Part shown: one piece after another, positions 22,901 to 34,625 of the stretch
How positions within the stretch are numbered: the stretch's first letter is position 1
Layout: the number at the start of each line of letters is the position of its first letter
NCBI GenBank assembly: GCA_964019695.1
Contig: OZ026517.1
Location: 54,119,672-54,183,671, forward strand
DNA length: 64,000 bases
Source: Loripinus fragilis
Taxonomy: Eukaryota; Mollusca; Bivalvia; Lucinida; Lucinidae
Reading direction: 5' to 3'
Notes under the pieces: model-generated
Database searches by the model: none
Seen by the model: the letters and a program-made list of their open reading frames with translations, nothing else
Told to the model about the DNA's origin: nothing
Position numbers and translations under genes: made by a program

Positions 22901-25045
22901 ATAAAATTGATGATTCCAGAACCTCAAGCAATGTTTCAACAAAATATATGACACGAATAATAACCAAGGGGGTCCGAAAATTGCATGTCGCCAGTCGTTA
23001 ATTCCACCTTAACTGCACATTCTAATATACGTTCAGCTTGTGCATGAAAAAATGAAACTCATAACTTTGAAATATGTGGTGGTGCCCTATAGAAAAGACA
23101 ACAAAATAGTTTATTTTTCAAGTGTTTTGTCATTACATCGTTAGTTTTGTCGCCAAATTCAACAAATTTACGAGTCCGAACAATAAACCCAATCATCACA
23201 TACCAAATGCATTTAATACAGTGATTTATTTACAATTTTGGGCTTATGGGTCCTGGGACTCGCTGTTTCCTGTATCAATGAGTCCAAACTGCAAACTTAT
23301 GAGTCCAGAACACTATTTTTCATGACAAGTCTGCAGTACCAATGCATCCTGGGACTCGCTGAAATAAAAAATTTGCATCCCAGAGACAAAATTATGAGTA
23401 AAAAATGCAGGATGCGCAGGTTAAAAAATCACTATTAATATATCTTCAATTTGCCATCAGAAGATGTGTTGTATGTCATATAAACTAATAATCAGCTAAT
23501 TGATTTTATGCTCTTGATAGTAAAAGTACGCTAGAGGCCGCTTTTCATACGTTTAAAACGGAAAATAAGCTTTATAAACGAGACCTTTGCTTTTGAGCTT
23601 GTAATGTTTACATTGAACTACACAGATTAGATATGATCTTCAGAAATTACAAGTGCTGTATTGTCCTTTACGCTAAGACGTAACTTGAAGCATAAAGTTT
23701 GATAGTACAATCCTTATCAGCGATTCTTGGTAAACATATAGTTAAAATTTCTCATTTACGAGACCTAACTTACGGGACAAATACAACACTATTTTGTTTA
23801 AATTACATTATCTATGTTCAATTTTGCTAATTTTACCCTATTTTGTCATTAAATACAATCATTTGTAATCATTTTATACGCCATAAGCAGAAAATTCATA
23901 TATTTTGGAAAAATAGTTTGTGTGTGTAAAGCTATAAACTGGGTAACTTTTAAACAATAATTTTCTAATAATTTGTAGACAGAGGCATTGCATTTGCTTG
24001 CAACACTATCAGGATATCGTAAACCGATAGATATATAAATGCGTCCTGTGAATGGGGTTCAGGCTGACTTTATTTTCTCTTAAAAACAAATCGTCTCGTA
24101 CATTAGACAAAAATGTCCCGAAAATTAGAAATGAAGGGTGTCTCACCAAATCAGGCGACATTTCTTTTAAAATGCAAATGTGTGAAATATAGTCTTGTGC
24201 AAAAGCTTATACGTAAATTAATCGCATATTATATGGCTTACTTTTCTATTGTAAAGTACCTGGGTGTAAGAAATTTACACATTTAAATGAGAACTTTTAT
24301 TGGCATTTTAATAATTTGACTGCCTATGTTCAAATCAGGCATCACTTCCAGTAAGGTTTATACCTGAAACGTCCAGAAACTTTTATCCGCACTGCAACAT
24401 AAACCCTTATCATTAAATACACGTTATAAATAAACGAAATATGGAATCTTTGATGCAATATCTATTTACCTAGGGGTCCCGTTAATTAGTATTTTAAACT
24501 ATTTTCATCCCCTAAATTAGAAATATTATGCTTAACATACAGATTATCGAACATGATTAAATCAAACTAATCAGATGTTGGAATAAGATCAAATGATAAC
24601 AAAACGTTTTTGCATCTTTTATCTCAGAGACGGTTCTTTTGAGCACCCAAAACATATCTGTTAACTGATGGTTCAAAAAAATAATAATATTTAACCCTCA
24701 AATAGCGCGCTTATTTTGGGCCAATATATTGGTATTAAATATTTGATATCTGATTAATTTGTGATGAAAAAATATACTTGTTTTTACGTGATACGACACC
24801 TTCAACGTAAAGAGAGAGGAAAAGATCGTTCAAGTCGTTTAAGTGCTAAAATTCAAAAAGGCAATATTCCAGCCGATGAGCTGACATTGAGACTATAAAT
24901 GATTTTTTACAAGTTCAACTCAAATGAACATTAAATTTATCCTGCTCATATATGTTAACTGTAAGCAAATGTTCGCCTTACATAAATCTATAAGCGGGAT
25001 AAATGCAACACCTGAGTGTTGAAAAGCTGAAAAAAACCTTAATGT
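22901..25045. other. Long intron stretch without recognised features
   Basis: AT-rich. Around 23238-23400 two TCCTGGGACTCGCTG copies occur 104 bp apart, a small direct repeat. No coding or TE match otherwise. Confidence 0.35.
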
Positions 25046-25170
25046 TCCAGCCTTTTAGTTTCTGATATCAGTTAAAATATCATGCTCTTTTAAGCTGAGC
25101 ATGAAAAGTTTATAACCTCCGGACCAGGACTGACCTATCAGAGATATCAGTGTAATTTGGAAAGGCTGGA
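25046..25170. repeat. Imperfect palindrome with 10-bp ends
   Basis: TCCAGCCTTT at 25046 is inverted (AAAGGCTGGA) at 25161-25170, and CTGATATCAG/GATATCAG sequences lie inside. Probably a small MITE. Confidence 0.55.
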
Positions 25171-27001
25171 GGATCTTTATTGTACACAATGACGATTTTA
25201 TTTTATAAAAAAAAAACAAGAAATGAGTTTATGATCAGTGGTCAAACATGTGTTATTTCCTAATTTACGAGGCAACATGCTTTTATTGTGTTTTGTTTTA
25301 ATGTTTTGCTTTAGGATTGAGAACAATTACTTCGTTGTACACTCAGAAAGTAGGAATTTTAAATGCGTTTTGCTATCTGAAAACAACGCCTATGTCCAAG
25401 AGTTGTAAGTTTATGGTTGATCTTTGATGAAATGGCAGCAACTTGAACGCACTATTAATGTGTCATCTAAAAGGACATTTCAATCGACGTTGGTACGTGT
25501 TTTCTATGCAAACTAGAAACAGTCAATGTTTGATTGCATGTAAAAACCCTTCTATATTATTACCACGTTTAGTGCAGGTTTAAATCAATCTGAAATGAGA
25601 GTATATCCTACAAGACTTTCTATTCTAATATACAAGTCTTTTTTTCGTTTGCAAAGTAGAAACATTCCTTGATATTTTAAATCAAAATTTGTTTTTGTTA
25701 TGTTTGCTATAAATACAAGGTATGTGTTTATTGTGGCGTGTGTGATTTGTTCTCGTGTATCTGTTTAGTTAGACCAATGTTAAGAAATTGTACTGAAAAT
25801 AAGTAATTTTCTTAAAATGGTTATTATTTTTATAATTACCATTTTCGGAGTAAATTTGCAGGTATACTTGCGAAACTTATCGATTCATAATGTTTAATGT
25901 CAGGGCAAAAACTGGCTTCCACGTTTTTAATTATACAGACTATTTCTGAGCATTCTTTGTGTCTTAAGTAATGACACCACCTTTAAAATTCTTACATTTT
26001 TCGCATATCAACCATTCAGATACATAAATATCAAATTTCCAGTGAAGTTAGATATTTTCTGTTTTGGAATAGGACCAGGCAGGCCCATTACTAATTGATA
26101 GTGATACTATTTTAGCAAAGGTTAAAGTTGAAAAATCGTCATTTCAAAAGTCGATTTGGCAATTTTACGTGAGAATGGGTCTATTGTCTGACAGAGACAA
26201 CATAAAGTCTCTCTCATAACAAAAGAAAAAAACAAATCTGCAACAAGAGGAGCACAATTAGTACCCATTGGAATACCTACAGTCTAAAGTTTGGTCTAAT
26301 CTTTCATCAATATCATTTTCTTTGCATGCAAGCAGTGATTTTTCTATAAAGACTATATGGATGTGTCGACTTGTTTTGGACTTTGTCTGTTGTACATTAC
26401 CAGATCAGTACCAAAATCATATGAACTGGCTTAAATTCATTTATAGGACATTGGCAGAATTTTGATAAAACTATTTCAGTAAAAACACATTGAGCAATCA
26501 GGGCATGAATTTCCACCTCCCACTTAATTAGAGATACCAACATATGATATTGATATAACATTTTAAATTTTGGACATGAATCCACTAGTATCGTATAATC
26601 AACTGACAGTAGTATGCACGACCAATGTTGAATGAGTGGTTTAACATATCTATCAAGGTGGATGGATAGCAATTATGAAAAAGGATCCATACGAAAGCAG
26701 GTTCTATACAGAAGCAGCATTTGGATAGCCAAACTGAAAAAGATCAAGTGAGTTTACTACTACTATTTTCGGTTCTGATGTCGGCACAGTGCTGCTCGCT
26801 GTCTCTGGTATATAGGGTGTGTACAAAACGCCCAGTTTTATGCACCACGTCGGCATTGAGAAGCTGATTTTACAACCTTGGCTTAAAATTATTTATCGCC
26901 TGGTTATCAAAATTAATGGTTTCAGGAAATGCAGACACAATTATCCTTGAAATAAGCTCAGACAATAAATGGCTGTCCTATACGCAAATATATGTTGATA
27001 T
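25171..27001. other. Intron sequence with a possible Penelope-like remnant
   Basis: ATTTTACGTGAGAATGGGTC at about 26162 matches the Penelope-like coding remnant inverted at 22786, suggesting a short plus-oriented fragment at about 26090-26250. Short open frames at 26268-26465 (plus) and 26397-26672 (minus) have no recognisable domain. Confidence 0.35.
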
Positions 27002-27145
27002 ACAATTATTGACTTATGTTGAGGTGGACATAGAGTGTTATTGAACAGTAAACGTCATATTGACCGACGCGGAGCGGAGGTCAATATGATTAAGTTTACT
27101 GTTCAATAGCACTCCATGTCCACCTCAACATAAGTCAATAATTGT
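27002..27145. repeat. Long palindrome, ~63-bp arms
   Basis: ACAATTATTGACTTATGTTG at 27002 onward pairs with CAACATAAGTCAATAATTGT ending at 27145. The inner TGAACAGTAAACGTCATATT pairs with a slightly diverged inverse. The loop (ACGCGGAGCGGA) is about 14 nt. MITE-like cruciform sequence. Confidence 0.85.
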
Positions 27146-28540
27146 TTTATTATAAAATAAATGTATGTTATACATTTCCTGTCATTTTATACCGTTAAAA
27201 CCATTGACATAACGGGTGGATTCTGCGAAATTACTTGACGTTCTGATGTCACTTCCCGTAAGCCATGCAATATTACCTCGTGCCTTATGCTTTGCAACGT
27301 CACATCCGGCAAACCATGTAATATGTAGGTTTATTGACTCGAGTTGATATGCATCTGGGCCAATCAGAAGATGTTTTTTATAGATTATATAATAAATGTA
27401 TTAGCATGCAACATTTGATTAAAATGTACCGTTTGGTTCAAGAGTTATGAGCATTTTCACTAAAATACCTCAACCAGCCATACTGATTCTCGGCAAACCC
27501 TCGACATCACCATTTTGCATACCAGTGGCTGGACAATAGTTAGATAAATAAGTGTGAAAATTTTGATCCAAATATTCCATAAGGTTCCAAAGTTATGTGG
27601 ATTTTGACTAACTGAGTCATAAAAAATTATGTAATTTTGCCAAAATAGTGATGCGCCAACTATATACCAGTAGTTAAGGAATGTTGACATGCATATTAAT
27701 GCAAAATGTGATCAAACTGAACATTTTCACTAACTGGTAACTGATGGAGGGACAGACTCACTAAGGATGTATATTGCAGACCCAAGGGTTGTGCATAAGA
27801 ACATTTATATCCTTCCATTAGGACCCCAGAAAACCAGCTATAATAAGTTTTACGACTTTATTTCAAATTAAACTGTTTGACTGTTCTTGGTTGATAAATT
27901 ATATTACATGTTTGGCGGGAAAATACAATGATTTATCAAACAAATAAAATTGGTAATTTTGTTTTTATCTAGAAAGAAAAGAGTAATTTCCTCTAGGGGA
28001 ATAAATCCCTTTAGCCGCCTTAAACGGAACTCCTTTTCCTGACCACAATTGACCCAAGGCATGAAACGCATGTCATATGTATTTTCGTTTTATTTAGAAT
28101 TTTTAAAAACAAGCATAACGCTTCATTGCACTTTTGACGTCACAAACATTAACAAATGACGCCATTTACACATGCGATGACGTTGCATAACGTTTCTGTC
28201 TTCCAACACTTAAACTGGAGGATCGAGGAACAAAAACGAAAAATTCTAGAAAATCCAAATTTTAGTACCAAAATGTTCGTTACGATCTAACTAAGAAAAT
28301 GACTACCCACATTTTATGTTTTCGTTCACTTATATAAAAGTTACAGACGTTTGAAAATCTGAGGTGGACTCGATGAAGAAGATTTCCAAAATAGCGGACT
28401 TCCAGGGAACAGCTAGCTGATGTGATACTACTCGTGTTAGAATTAGACATGTCATGATCCTGCTATAGTTTTGCCTAATCGCAAACTCTAGTATTTTCTT
28501 GATTTGAGCAATCAATTCAAGCAAAATACATGTAATATAC
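27146..28540. other. Intron sequence without recognised features
   Basis: Open frames of 64-76 codons on the minus strand (27460-27690, 28330-28524) have no domains. The region around 27230-27330 has repeated CGTCACATCC-like motifs and may be the unpaired part of the adjacent palindromic element. Confidence 0.35.
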
Positions 28541-28690
28541 AGTTTATTGAATCATTCTATTTAAAATATGGGATTTATAAACCTCGGAGGTGAAAAATCA
28601 TGTAAAGAAGCTTGTGCTTGCATACTCGTTTCTTTATCGGATTTTTTAGCTCCCTCGGTTTATAAATCCCATATTTTATTAATCAATTTA
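28541..28690. repeat. Palindromic element
   Basis: ATATGGGATTTATAAACC at about 28566 is inverted as GGTTTATAAATCCCATAT at about 28658-28675, with further paired blocks (TTCTTTATC.../...GAAG) towards the centre. MITE-like. Confidence 0.8.
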
Positions 28691-28929
28691 GGATAACAGT
28701 TGACGTTCCTTATAAAGCTTAGTAAAGACTCATAGAACACACATGCCAAAACTTTAGAACTTTATTCATATGTTGCAGACCACATGGGTATGTGAAACTA
28801 AGTTAACTTGATCAAACCAAGACAAGCGAAATATCCTTCTACCAAAGAAGATTCAGCACCATTGACACCAGTAAAACAGAAATTCATATTATTGAGCCAC
28901 GGCATGAGATTTACAAAAAGTGGCATGTA

Positions 28930-28993
28930 CGACTAGCAAAGGCTCAGACCAGCCTGCGCATATGCGCGGCTTGGTCAGAGCCTTTGCTAGTCG
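28930..28993. repeat. Palindrome with CGCATATGCG core
   Basis: CGACTAGCAAAGGCTCAGAC pairs with its inverse ending at 28993. The core is CTGCGCATATGCGC. The same family is seen at 32044-32109 and inside 31593-31808. Confidence 0.85.
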
Positions 28994-29169
28994 CTTGAAT
29001 ATTCTTTAACTATTAAGCTACTGACTGACCATCATTTGGCGTTTCCAAGCTTAAAAGAAGGCTGTACAGGCTCGTGTGAGACTACATTTGTCAAAATGCC
29101 ACATTGATGGAAAGCACATACCATGGCTCACTTGTGTAATGGAAAAGCAATGTGCTACATGCGATCTTA

Positions 29170-29290
29170 TATCTGACACTACCAACTGATAATCTTCACA
29201 AAACTCCAAGAAAATAATCCAGAAGGAACGATGAATGTCAAAATCGAGGACAACGTGACTTTGAAAGGATGAGATGGTTTAAGTAGCAAA
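29170..29290 (+). repeat. Dispersed repeat shared with 35535-35645
   Basis: ATCTTCACAAAACTCCAAGA and GGACAACGTGACTTTGAAA appear in the same order and spacing at 35565-35640. Identity of the element unknown. Confidence 0.55.
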
Positions 29291-29466
29291 TGACGACATG
29301 TTCTACCTTTCCATTTAATTCTGTTGACGATAATAAAATTCCAAAAATGATTAATAAATCTGTTTAAATTCAGTATTTATGGATAGTTTACAACTAGAGA
29401 GAATCAAATTATCTGACATTAAGCTAACAAAGGAACATCTTGATGATAAACACAATGTAACCATCC

Positions 29467-29586
29467 TAGGTAACCCAGGTGTAATGCATTCCGTTTTTTT
29501 TCTTCATCCAACATGGGTGAGAAGAAACGGAATGCATCACACCTGTAACTGAATGAAAAAACGGAATGCATCACACCTAGGTTATT
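29467..29586. repeat. Inverted plus direct repeat cluster
   Basis: AGGTGTAATGCATTCCGTTT at 29477 has two inverted partners: AAACGGAATGCATCACACCT at 29525 and again at 29559. The ends AGGTAACC/AGGTTATT are also similar. A small hairpin-forming element with a duplicated arm. Confidence 0.75.
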
Positions 29587-29589
29587 GAA

Positions 29590-30456
29590 AATTTTTCAAA
29601 ATTTTATAGACGATATTATGATTTGATTTCTAAATTCCAAGTTGGACTTAAATCTCTCTTGCGCCAAGGACTTTCGGAACCTGATTTCTATGGTGACTTG
29701 GTGTATAAATTGAAGAAGATTGTTGGCTCTAATAATTTTTCAGCGCAGTTCATTAAAATAATTTCCCATTATAAAAAGATTGGCTATAACATTAATGTAT
29801 TGCACCAGACTGCATGCTTGGTAGTCAACCCAATCACGGTTGGCAACTTTGCTTTCCTCTTTAATTGCACGCCGGTGGGTCGGACTTCAGACTCTATGAT
29901 GGTTCCGACTTAAAGACTTATCTATTGATGAGATGGTAGGGGCCTGATGCTTTGGTTGTTTGTCGGGCCAACCGAGGTTTACCTGTTGGATTTCTTTTGC
30001 TCCGGTATTCAGTTTAATTTACTGTTGAGTCCTTATCCTTGCTTTATCTCCTTGTTATATTTTGATTTATATGTTTTAGGAGATGATGCATTGATAAGTT
30101 AGGGGTCTTTCATGCAAACCAAATATCTATGTGGCTTGATCCAACATCTGAATTAAGGGTGAGGTTGGCGCCGTTAAACCCGTTCAAGCCCTCCAGTAAA
30201 ATATTTTACTGACCGTTCCAAGGCGGTACTTTTTTTGTGGATCTTTTATGTTTTTGTTCTGTCTTGTGTTTGTTATGTCTTTGTGTGGGTCTATTTATAT
30301 GTGCTTTGTGGTCACCTGCTGGGAAAGGGCTGACCTCTTGGCTCTCGTTTGTGGTGTCTACTGTGAGTTTGTCACTTTCCCATTGATATCCTGGGTCAGG
30401 TGTGGTACTTGATTGTATCGATTCCTGATCTTTGCACCCTTACTTACTTTATATCC
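29590..30456 (+). mobile_element. Penelope-like element fragment (RT C-terminus and 3' tail)
   Basis: The frame 29623-29913 (97 codons, open) encodes KFQVGLKSLLRQGLSEPDFY, YKKIGYNINVLHQTACLVVN and FNCTPVGRTSDSMMVPT, the C-terminal block of the family. The tail follows directly (CTTATCTATTGATGAGATGG, GACCGTTCCAAGGCGGTAC, TTGATTGTATCG) and is repeated at 45930-46480. The tail is cut at 30456 by the element at 30457-31476. Confidence 0.7.
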
Positions 30457-31476
30457 CTATTCCACACAGGCCCCGAATCCCACGAATTGACACGAATTGA
30501 CAAATATTATGATTCATGGCTGAATTGTACTCAGTTCATGAAGATCTTGACAGATTCGCTTAGTCGTAGTGAATTCTTGCAATTCGTAGGTCTATCAGGA
30601 ATTTGGCTCAAAAGTTTTGAACTGTTCAAAACTTTGGCCACAAATTCCCCGATTCGAAAAATCGTGCGTGATTAGTACCAAATTCATAAGGCGTTCTTGG
30701 ACATCGTAACCAAATCGTAATCGATTCGGAGGCGTTTGGGGCATTCGTAGCTACTCTTAGCTCATTCGTGGGGAATCGGGAAATTAAGTCAAGCAATAAA
30801 ACCAAAGAAGAGATGGTAGAAGGATTCCCCCTAAGATTAATTACCCCGTCACGCGCATGTGAGCAGTCCTAGAAGTTGAAACAGATTTGGCAGATTCTGG
30901 AGCACAATCAGGATCAGTCAGTAGCTCCTGGCTGGTGATTTTGCCAATGGCGAACTACCATAATCTTCCAAGTCAAAGAGTCTGGGTCAGGGCCTCTCGA
31001 CTTTAACGTAGTTGTTTTCTTCTAGCTATATAGCCGCTTTCATTACTCAAGTTGCAGGATCAATTCTACAGCTGCTTTACGAGGAACATTCATATTGGAA
31101 GTGATGCCCCGAAGCAGGTATGGACCTTTTTTATAACTATCATGAGAGAAAATCTCCAAATCATGGCGAATTTTCCCGGATTTCTGTTAATTCGTGCCCA
31201 ATTTGTGCTGCATTCCGCATATTCTTAACTAATTCGAAATTGATTCCTTAACTTTCGTGCAGCATGTTCTAATGTTATTTTGCTAATCGTAGTGAATTCT
31301 TGCGCGATTCCAGCCGAATTGAGCCGATTCCCCCGAATATTCGTAACGACATCGTAACTGAATCGAGACTGACTCGAAGAACATAACGATTGGAGAAAAA
31401 AAATTATGAAAAATCACGAATCCCCCCGAATAAGAAAAAAATCAATTCGTGGCGATTTGTGGCCTGTGTAGAATAG
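30457..31476. mobile_element. ~1.0-kb transposon with 16-bp TIRs and internal CGAATC/GATTCG repeats
   Basis: CTATTCCACACAGGCC at 30457 is inverted as GGCCTGTGTAGAATAG at 31461-31476 (15 of 16). The subterminal regions are crowded with CACGAATT, ATTCGTGG, GAATCG and CGATTCG words in both directions, as often seen for transposase binding. The 91-codon open frame at 30400-30675 spans the junction and is not a gene. It interrupts a Penelope-like tail. No transposase found. Confidence 0.75.
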
Positions 31477-31592
31477 AGGTATTACCGAGGATAAATGTAA
31501 CTCGTGATGTGTGGGTAACAATAACAACTATGTTGTGTTACACATCTACAGGCACAACATTCTGAAGGGCAACGATTACACGGACCTCAACG

Positions 31593-31808
31593 CGAGAAAA
31601 CCTGTCTTCGGGGGGTTTGCAAACAACACAGGCGCAGACCAGTCTGCGCATCCGCGCAAACTGATCAGCGCCTTTGTTATTCGCTTATCGAGAAGTATCA
31701 TATCTAGACTTGCTACGAGCGAAATTTCAATTTTCTAGCTAGTCTCTGTAGCTGAGGAGACTGGTTTGAAACTCTCTTTGTCGCAAACCCCGAAGACAGG
31801 TTTTCTCG
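31593..31808. mobile_element. 216-bp MITE with 21-bp TIRs
   Basis: CGAGAAAACCTGTCTTCGGGG at its left end is perfectly inverted at the right end (CCCCGAAGACAGG...). Inside lies a CAGACCAGTCTGCGCATCCG palindrome related to 28930-28993. No ORF. Confidence 0.85.
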
Positions 31809-32043
31809 AGACGAGGCCCAACTGTCACCAAGAAACTAAGACAGAATTTTGAATATTTCATGAGCAATCAATCAAAGCAGTAGCTAAGGAAATAGAAAAA
31901 AATGACAAATGAACCATGACGTGATTTCCAACAATGTGGCATTTTGACAAGTGTAGACTTAGACCAGCCCGTGCAGCCTCCTTTTAATCTTAGAAACTCC
32001 AAATGCTTTTCAGTCAGTAGCTTAACAGTCATTGAATATTCAA

Positions 32044-32109
32044 GCGACAAGCAAAGGCTCTGATCAGACTGCGCGTATGCGCAGGCTGATCTGAGGCTTT
32101 GCTGGTCGC
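32044..32109. repeat. Palindrome with GCGCGTATGCGC core
   Basis: GCGACAAGCAAAGGCTCTGA pairs with an imperfect inverse ending GCTGGTCGC. Flanks share ATGTGGCATTTTGACAA with the inverted copy near 29090-29105, so this and 28930-28993 may be parts of one larger element family. Confidence 0.75.
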
Positions 32110-32279
32110 ACATACCACATTGTTTGAAATTTCATGTCATGGCTCAAATTAAAACAAAAAACAAGTTGTCGTTTAAGAACTAGAAATGGCAATACGTCGT
32201 GCTGAATAGGGTTTTTATGGAGTTTAGGTAACCAGTATAATGTAGGAAGCCCACCTTGATTTTCTTAGGCTTGACACCA

Positions 32280-32720
32280 AAATTTTAGTGCTGTATGAAA
32301 ACCATTCACATCAACCTTCGCATTAAGGAAACCTGCAGTTTATAGTGATTAGTGTCAATAAATTCACGTTTTAAAGTATCAACATAATACAATCGCAAAA
32401 CAACTACAACATTGTTTGCAGCTTTATCTGCTGGAACCAAAGCATACTTCGTATGAAAATCCTGAATACCACACTTAAGGTGAGGAAAAACACAATATGT
32501 TTTGGGCTTAAAAGATAAATTTTGTATTACGAGAGTAAAATTAAACCTTCTGTTGTACAAAACGAGAAAAGAGCAAAGATCAGGAATCGATACAATCAAG
32601 CACCACACCTGACCCAGGGTACCAATGGAAAAGTGACAACTTCACAATTAGACGTCACAAATGAGAGCCGAGAGGTCAGCCCTTTCCCAGCAGGTGACCA
32701 CAATGTATAATAAACAGACG
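32280..32720 (-). mobile_element. Penelope-like element fragment (N-terminal ADK region and tail)
   Basis: The minus-strand frame 32306-32608 encodes CGIQDFHTKYALVPADKAAN, then VVVVLRLYYVDTLKREF. The PADKA-N-V-V block upstream of the palm is characteristic of Penelope-like reverse transcriptases and supports the family assignment. 32570-32665 carries the tail segment GGAATCGATACAATCAAG also seen at 630. The N-terminal block and the tail appear directly joined, as in a rearranged or tandem junction of the element. Confidence 0.65.
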
Positions 32721-33184
32721 CGCACGAAAGCATAGCTTAATGGTCAAATTTATTTATAATTACTCGTGCTCTATGGAGCATTAAAGCAAAATGACCGTTC
32801 CAAGGCGGTACTTTAGCTAATAGCTTACCCACTTATGTCTCAACTATACTTACATACCTTCTGTTGTACAAATGCCACAGCTCAGTGGGCAAACTTCACG
32901 GTTATAGTTTATGCTATATGGTGCATTAAAGCATTTTTCATTGTTGGAATGGACCTGACAGTAACTGTTGGTTTCTTTATCCCCACAGTTGAATTCTACA
33001 AAGCAAAACAACAATAGCAATACAAAAAGTATATTAGAAAATTAAAGATAGAAATTAAAGAAACAACTTTAAAGTACTGTGAAAATAATTTTCATACAAT
33101 AGATAAAAAAGGTGTGACTTAAAATATTCAAATTTAATTGGACAAAATCATGAAGATATGGCATAAAATAAGAAAAGGATTGAA
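32721..33184. other. Intron sequence with a scrap of Penelope-like tail
   Basis: GACCGTTCCAAGGCGGTACTT at 32790 matches the family tail at 30212 and 46235. Otherwise unremarkable; the 60-codon frames have no domain. Confidence 0.4.
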
Positions 33185-33342
33185 AATATAAGAATCCATC
33201 ATGACTGTGCGGATGGGATACAAAAAATCCGTCCAGAGGATCACTGATTGACATCACAAGGCTTGCCGAGTGATGGCAATCAGGGATCGCGAGGGACGGA
33301 TTTTTCTATCCCATCCTCACGCGAATATTGGATTCTTTTTCT
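33185..33342. repeat. Palindromic MITE-like element
   Basis: GCGGATGGGATACAAAAAAT at 33209 pairs with ATTTTTCTATCCCATCCTCA near 33300. Inner blocks (ACTGATTGACATCAC/GTGATGGCAATCAG) also pair around AAGGCTTGCCGA. The overlapping ORFs 33248-33451 and 33306-33515 are not supported as genes. Confidence 0.8.
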
Positions 33343-33679
33343 TGCTCACAACTTAATACCTCATTTATATTGGAAAACGTGGAAAAGACTTCCAGAAAAT
33401 CTTGAATACGCTGAGATGCGACACGGCGACGCCATTTTAACATTGCAATGACATCGCGGATCGACGTGTGGCCAGTGTGCAGCTTTCGTTTTTTATCTTT
33501 TCGTAGGGCTGGCACTGGTGTGTGAGATAAAATATCTCACAGGGTAAAAACAACGGAAATCCCGATCTGGTGTGCGAGAAATAGAATGAGTTAGGGTATG
33601 TGTAGACGTAACACTATTTTCCTTTAACAGTGTTCATTCAATACAAAGCATATCTATTTAACCGTTCGCCTGCTATGAA

Positions 33680-34042
33680 CCCAGGGGGGGGGGGGTACTC
33701 TGATATTTTCATACATACGTAGGCTCGGTCCATTTTTTTGGGTTCAAATTTTTGAATGTCGATATTTTTGGGGGTTTTCAGAAAAATAAATATTTTTTTG
33801 GGGTATGAAAATTTTGTGGATATTTTTTTGGGGTCATCACAAAATTGGACTATATTAAATGGTCATTTCTATGCATTTTAAGGTCTTTTCTTAAGGTCAA
33901 GGTACAGAATTGAGGATATTTTTTTGGGTTGCTAAAGTTTCAAATACTGGGGTGGTTGAAATTCCTGATATTTTTTTGGGGTGAAGGGCAGATGCTGGGT
34001 CCGAGCCTACGTATGCATAAAAAATGAGAGTACCCCCCTGGG
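33680..34042 (+). mobile_element. hAT-like MITE family C, copy 1 (8-bp TSD)
   Basis: Begins CCCAGGGGGG and ends CCCCCCTGGG. The subterminal TACGTAGGCTCGG (33717) is inverted as CCGAGCCTACGTA (34002). It is flanked by GCTATGAA (33672-33679) and GCTACGAA (34043-34050), an 8-bp target duplication with one mismatch. The interior is rich in ATATTTTTTTGGGG repeats. Same family and orientation as 49654-50012. Confidence 0.9.
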
Positions 34043-34132
34043 GCTACGAAAATAATGCATCTAAAATTTTGTTTGCTGAATTCGTCTGCTGCATGTAATT
34101 GATTGTGTCAGTGACTAATTTCATCTTACAGA

Positions 34133-34182
34133 CAAACAGTGTTAAACCAGCTAAGCAGTCTGATCTGGGTCAACAATGTTTG
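34133..34182. repeat. Short palindrome, partial (CAAACAG family)
   Basis: CAAACAGTGTTAAACCAG on the left and CAGTCTGATCTGGGTCAACA ending ATGTTTG on the right. One arm is truncated. Confidence 0.65.
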
Positions 34183-34259
34183 CTAAAGAGACGTTTTAAA
34201 TGGACCAGCAGACTTTTAAGCAGACGATACATTGTCACAATTAGCAGCAGAAGAATTAA

Positions 34260-34625
34260 AGCTGCATACTCTGTAACTATGAACATTTTTCCAAAAAAAT
34301 TATTATTTTTTAAATCATTTGTTAAAGTAGAATTAAGCTATGTTTTCACAATAAAAGTGTTCAGTACAGCTGAAAACTGCATGGAAAAGTAAATTATCTC
34401 ATCAAATAGGTGTGTTTTTCTCTTGTTGGTAATTATTTGCGCCCCTCCAATAATTCTAGACCGTTGAATTTTAACATAAATGCAGTTGTTTTGATAGTGA
34501 TACCTTATTAAGATTTACGAAAATGGTAAAATGTTTACCTGAATTTGAGTATTTTTACTGTGTTCTTGAAAAATAAAAACATTACTTTTAAATCTAGAAG
34601 ATCAAAAGTTACAGACTATACAGCT
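34260..34625 (+). mobile_element. TTAA-flanked 366-bp MITE family D, copy 1
   Basis: Flanked by TTAA on both sides (34256-34259 and 34626-34629). Ends AGCTGCATACTCTGTAACT and an inverse AGTTACAGACTATACAGCT. Exactly 366 bp, as is the inverted copy at 42392-42757. TTAA targeting suggests mobilisation by a piggyBac-type transposase. Frames inside (34099-34392, 34545-34730) are not genes. Confidence 0.9.

Noticed and set aside
33248..33515. Two ORFs of 67-69 aa on opposite strands
   Set aside because: They cover a palindromic MITE and its flank, without domain or composition support.
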